Notes under the pieces: model-generated | What the model was told of the DNA's origin: nothing | Databases searched by the model: none | Seen by the model: only the letters and a program-made list of their open reading frames with translations | In this document: positions 61,947 through 64,000 of the stretch, piece after piece | Numbering within the stretch: position 1 is the stretch's first letter | Layout: the number at the start of each line of letters is the position of its first letter | Position numbers and translations under genes: made by a program | Origin: a virus | Reading direction: 5' to 3' (one strand) | Length of the DNA: 64,000 nucleotides | IMG/VR virus record: IMGVR_UViG_3300008107_000003 | Coordinates: 112,693 to 176,692 of that record

Positions 61947-62645
61947 CTAATCATCAACATTAAATATCTTTATCAAATCTTGCTTTTCATCATATTTTCC
62001 CATTAATTTATCATTTATGCTACACCATTGTAGCAGTTTATCCTCACAAAAATATGCTTCTTCTCCATATTTTTGTCTTAGCATTTCTTCGTAACTATCA
62101 TATGAACTTCGTCTGTACATATAATGACCATACAAATGCGTTTCTAATCTATGGCAGATTACACACAACTGTTCGCAATTCTTCAACTCTAATTGAAGTT
62201 TTTCATATAATTTTTTCTTTTTATTAGGATCGTCTACACGATACCATTCCCTAATAAGATTTGATACATTATCTGTTTTTTTATTTCTATCAATATGGTT
62301 CCACTCAAATAATTTTATAATATATTCATATTGTTCAATTTCAGTTAAATCTTTAAACTCTGGATATACTTTAATTGCATCTTCAATAGCAAGAAATCCA
62401 TTACGATGATACCTACATTTGGGATTTTCACAACCAATGGTTAACCAGTCTTTGTTAATTTCATACAGTCGTTTAGGTCTTTCAGACCTAATTACTGCAC
62501 GACGGTTTCTCTCTCGTATTCTTTGTGCAATATACTTATTCCTGTCTATGAGATGAGAACCTCTCTGACTTGTTTTATATATTTTACCATTAGGAAGTGG
62601 ATCACCTGCCATACCAGGTTGACCCCAAATATTTAATATTGTCAT
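61947..62645 (-). CDS. HNH-type nuclease (232 aa)
   Basis: Probable HNH endonuclease, possibly mobile (homing-type). The H-N-H-like core is WNHIDRNKKTDN (N116-H-I-D119), then VSNLIREWYR, followed by CEQLCVICHRLETH (C157, C161, C164, H165, H170), with an additional pair C72/C77 in GCENPKCRYH. The N-terminal part is basic (RIRERNRRAVIRSERPKRL) and could bind DNA. It sits in the operon that starts at the promoter near 63114 and shows the lowest GC of its neighbours to the eye. It is not inside another gene, so it is not an obvious intron or intein element. Confidence 0.75.
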   Translation of the reverse strand: MTILNIWGQPGMAGDPLPNGKIYKTSQRGSHLIDRNKYIAQRIRERNRRAVIRSERPKRLYEINKDWLTIGCENPKCRYHRNGFLAIEDAIKVYPEFKDLTEIEQYEYIIKLFEWNHIDRNKKTDNVSNLIREWYRVDDPNKKKKLYEKLQLELKNCEQLCVICHRLETHLYGHYMYRRSSYDSYEEMLRQKYGEEAYFCEDKLLQWCSINDKLMGKYDEKQDLIKIFNVDD

Positions 62646-62654
62646 ATGAGTTTA

Positions 62655-62924
62655 TTATTTTTTATTTTGTTTTTTTATAATTTCATTAATTTTTTTAATT
62701 TCTTCTTTTCCAAAATATTCATGGTGAGTAACTTCATACTCTAATCCATGTTTGCCAGCATCGAACCATTCAGCATATTCTTCATAAATTGCCTTAGCAT
62801 TGCCAGAATAATAATCAACTAAAGATTGTCTTTTTAACTTGTGAGAATGTGCCTCAAGATCAATCATTCGTGCGCCCATCGTCATGAATGTTTCTTTAAC
62901 AGCATCATAAAGTGCTTTTTCCAT
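62655..62924 (-). CDS. Hypothetical helical protein (89 aa)
   Basis: MEKALYDAVKETFMTMGARM, then IDLEAHSHKLKRQSLVDYYS and a Lys-rich end KKINEIIKKQNKK. Nearly all helix; not recognised. It lies between the 53-aa gene (6 bp) and the HNH gene (9 bp) in the same operon. Confidence 0.65.
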   Translation of the reverse strand: MEKALYDAVKETFMTMGARMIDLEAHSHKLKRQSLVDYYSGNAKAIYEEYAEWFDAGKHGLEYEVTHHEYFGKEEIKKINEIIKKQNKK

Positions 62925-62930
62925 AATTAA

Positions 62931-63092
62931 TTACCTACTGAAGTCGTTTTTAAGTTTTAATGCAATTTCATTTGTCTCATCAATGTGACCTAGGTATGCA
63001 TTTACTAGATTTAGAATAAAGTTTTGTTCTGGTATTGTAAAATACAAACGACGATTTGGAACCCAAACATTAGATTGTTTTGTTTCTGGCAT
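62931..63092 (-). CDS. Small protein (53 aa)
   Basis: MPETKQSNVWVPNRRLYFTI, then PEQNFILNLVNAYLGHIDET and NEIALKLKNDFSR. Compact helix after a short strand; not recognised. First gene behind the promoter at 63114. Confidence 0.62.
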   Translation of the reverse strand: MPETKQSNVWVPNRRLYFTIPEQNFILNLVNAYLGHIDETNEIALKLKNDFSR

Positions 63093-63113
63093 GGTTGATT
63101 GAAGATAGTAGGT

Positions 63114-63142
63114 ACAGTAGCATGAAAAAGGGAACTTGTCAA
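63114..63142 (-). promoter_or_regulatory. Early promoter (TTGACA-17-TACTGT)
   Basis: TTGACA at 63142-63137, 17 bp, TACTGT at 63119-63114. The same GGGG motif precedes the -35 as in several cassettes, but the upstream box is not recognisable. It drives the 53-aa, 89-aa and HNH genes. Confidence 0.68.
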
Positions 63143-63149
63143 CCCCCCT

Positions 63150-63371
63150 TCAATAAACATCATTGGGGGATGGAAAGTCCGCCATCATAGTATAATTTAT
63201 GAGTGCATCAATTTGTGCTTGCAATCTGTTCTCCATTTCATAGAGAGCATTAGTTGTTTCAACATTTTCTTGTTCCAGATATTTGACACGTTCTTCTAAT
63301 TCATTTACCTTTTCAGTAAGTTGTTTGACTAGTAAATTAAGTGTGTTCATATCAATAATTTGTTGGTCCAT
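63150..63371 (-). CDS. Coiled-coil protein (73 aa)
   Basis: The frame begins at a TTG; I start at the ATG at 63371: MDQQIIDMNTLNLLVKQLTE, then KVNELEERVKYLEQENVETT, a strong heptad coiled coil over about residues 10-60, ending MMADFPSPNDVY. Coding overlaps the 58-aa gene by 20 bp. Likely an oligomeric small protein; function unknown. Confidence 0.68.
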   Translation of the reverse strand: MDQQIIDMNTLNLLVKQLTEKVNELEERVKYLEQENVETTNALYEMENRLQAQIDALINYTMMADFPSPNDVY

Positions 63372-63528
63372 CAAATTGTGTCATGTCACCCTTACCCGCC
63401 AAAGATTTAGATAACAACTGTGCATATGTTTCCATATATGCTGGATCAAAGGATTGCATATTACTTTTTTTAATACAATCTCTCATTTCTTTGAGTTGTT
63501 TCCATTCTTGTTCGGTCATGTCTGTCAT
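63352..63528 (-). CDS. Small protein (58 aa)
   Basis: MTDMTEQEWKQLKEMRDCIK, then KSNMQSFDPAYMETYAQLLS and KSLAGKGDMTQFDGPTNY. Helical; I recall closely similar cyanophage peptides with the QEWKQLKEMRDCI motif. Start at 63528; MTEQEWK three codons later is an alternative. Confidence 0.68.
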   Translation of the reverse strand: MTDMTEQEWKQLKEMRDCIKKSNMQSFDPAYMETYAQLLSKSLAGKGDMTQFDGPTNY

Positions 63529-63552
63529 GAGTTCCGCTTGAGTTACAATAGT

Positions 63553-63580
63553 ATATTATCAGGAAAGCAACACAAATCAA
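63553..63580 (-). promoter_or_regulatory. Candidate promoter (TTGATT-16-TAATAT)
   Basis: TTGATT at 63580-63575, 16 bp, TAATAT at 63558-63553 in the 65-bp gap upstream of the 58-aa gene. It has no conserved upstream box. Confidence 0.42.
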
Positions 63581-63593
63581 GAAATCTTAATGT

Positions 63594-63893
63594 TTAATAC
63601 AGATTGCTGTAACATTCCGCAACATAATCATTTTTAATAAGTTTATGTCTTTCAATGTATTTGTGTACATGTGATTCATGCGAGAACCAGCACACTTTTT
63701 TACCCTTTTCTTCTTTATGTTCAATACGATAAGGGAATGTTTCATATGGAAACTTATTCAAATCATTCGTAGGTTTGATGATTTGAGTATTCTCTACTTT
63801 CTTCACCCTAGTTTTGGGTGTAATTGGTTGTTTTTTTGGTGCTTTCTTCTTTGCTGCTGGTTTAGTCTCTTCAGTTTTCTTTACTCGGGGCAT
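63594..63893 (-). CDS. Lysine-rich N-terminal protein (99 aa)
   Basis: Residues 1-35 are Lys/Pro/Ala-rich (PRVKKTEETKPAAKKKAPKK), a flexible basic tail that could contact nucleic acid; the rest is a small domain (FPYETFPYRIEHKEEKGKKV, CWFSHESHVHKYIERHKLIK). I recall a conserved cyanophage family with the ending HKYIERHxLI but no function. Its ATG overlaps the stop of the upstream partial frame (TGATG). Confidence 0.7.
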   Translation of the reverse strand: MPRVKKTEETKPAAKKKAPKKQPITPKTRVKKVENTQIIKPTNDLNKFPYETFPYRIEHKEEKGKKVCWFSHESHVHKYIERHKLIKNDYVAECYSNLY

Positions 63894-64000
63894 CAGCGTC
63901 CTGTCACATCGGTGTGGTCCTGTATCCTACCATATCTGAAGTGGATTTGCAACCTGGGCCAGTCTTCCCATGCTCCTTTCCAATTAGCAGGATACACTTC
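63893..64000 (-). CDS. C-terminal end of an upstream gene (partial, 35 codons)
   Basis: The minus strand from the window edge is open for 35 codons (EVYPANWKGAWEDWPRLQIH, ending DHTDVTGR) and its TGA overlaps the next ATG by 1 bp (TGATG), as for many genuine neighbours here. The Trp-rich composition looks protein-like, but the fragment is too short to identify. Confidence 0.4.
   Translation of the reverse strand, partial: EVYPANWKGAWEDWPRLQIHFRYGRIQDHTDVTGR
63924..63952 (-). promoter_or_regulatory. Candidate promoter (TTGCAA-17-TAGGAT)
   Basis: TTGCAA at 63952-63947, 17 bp, TAGGAT at 63929-63924 on the minus strand, 30 bp before the 99-aa gene. It lies inside the partial upstream frame, so either is possible. 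Confidence 0.4.

Overview
The window is part of the genome of a T4-like myovirus that almost certainly infects marine cyanobacteria (Synechococcus/Prochlorococcus; cyanomyovirus type). The evidence is a T4-ordered set of baseplate and neck genes in their cyanophage forms, very long beta-rich tail proteins of the pelagic type, late promoters of the form NATAAATA, and a dense field of tiny accessory genes. The DNA looks AT-rich. Every gene I can support lies on the minus strand, so transcription runs from position 64000 towards 1. The window opens inside one gene (gp15, at 1) and probably closes inside another (at 64000).

Positions 64000 to about 53500 hold the accessory, presumably early/middle region. 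About 30 small genes, many of 40-100 aa and often overlapping by ATGA or TGATG, are arranged in short operons. Larger genes are an SF2 DEAH helicase, an HNH-type nuclease, a ligase-like nucleotidyltransferase (KWDG motif) and a protein with a PD-(D/E)XK-like nuclease signature. Most of these operons start at a near-identical promoter cassette. It has a 16-bp upstream box, exactly 9 bp, TTGACT/A, exactly 17 bp, and a TATCCT-like -10; several copies also share a leader containing a Shine-Dalgarno sequence.

Positions about 53200 to 45650 are transitional. They hold a secreted or periplasmic-type small protein, two tandem AbrB/MazE-like proteins, a 2OG-Fe(II) oxygenase-like protein, a 716-aa probable structural protein, a PAAR-like spike-tip protein, and then gp25 and gp6. 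A tiny basic protein gene with its own sigma70-type promoter and its own terminator is embedded between the PAAR gene and the gp25 operon.

Positions 45643 to 1 are the late tail and neck region. A single uninterrupted 8074-codon gene (24.2 kb, 38% of the window) sits where T4 has gene 7. It is followed by a YHYH-type 1173-aa protein, gp8, a 2404-aa DUF4815 protein, two small coiled-coil proteins, a 2027-aa fibre with a tropism-determinant-like N-terminus, gp13, gp14 and partial gp15. Late promoters (TATAAATA, AATAAATA or GATAAATA) precede the fibre gene, gp8, the 1173-aa gene and the gp25 operon. The giant protein is a mosaic of beta-repeats, a YHYH motif, a propeller-like region, two LamG-like domains, a gp8-like segment, and arrays of a roughly 130-aa module carrying a repeated cysteine pair. 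Some of its modules recur in other structural proteins of the window, even in neck protein gp14, which suggests extensive module shuffling in the virion genes.
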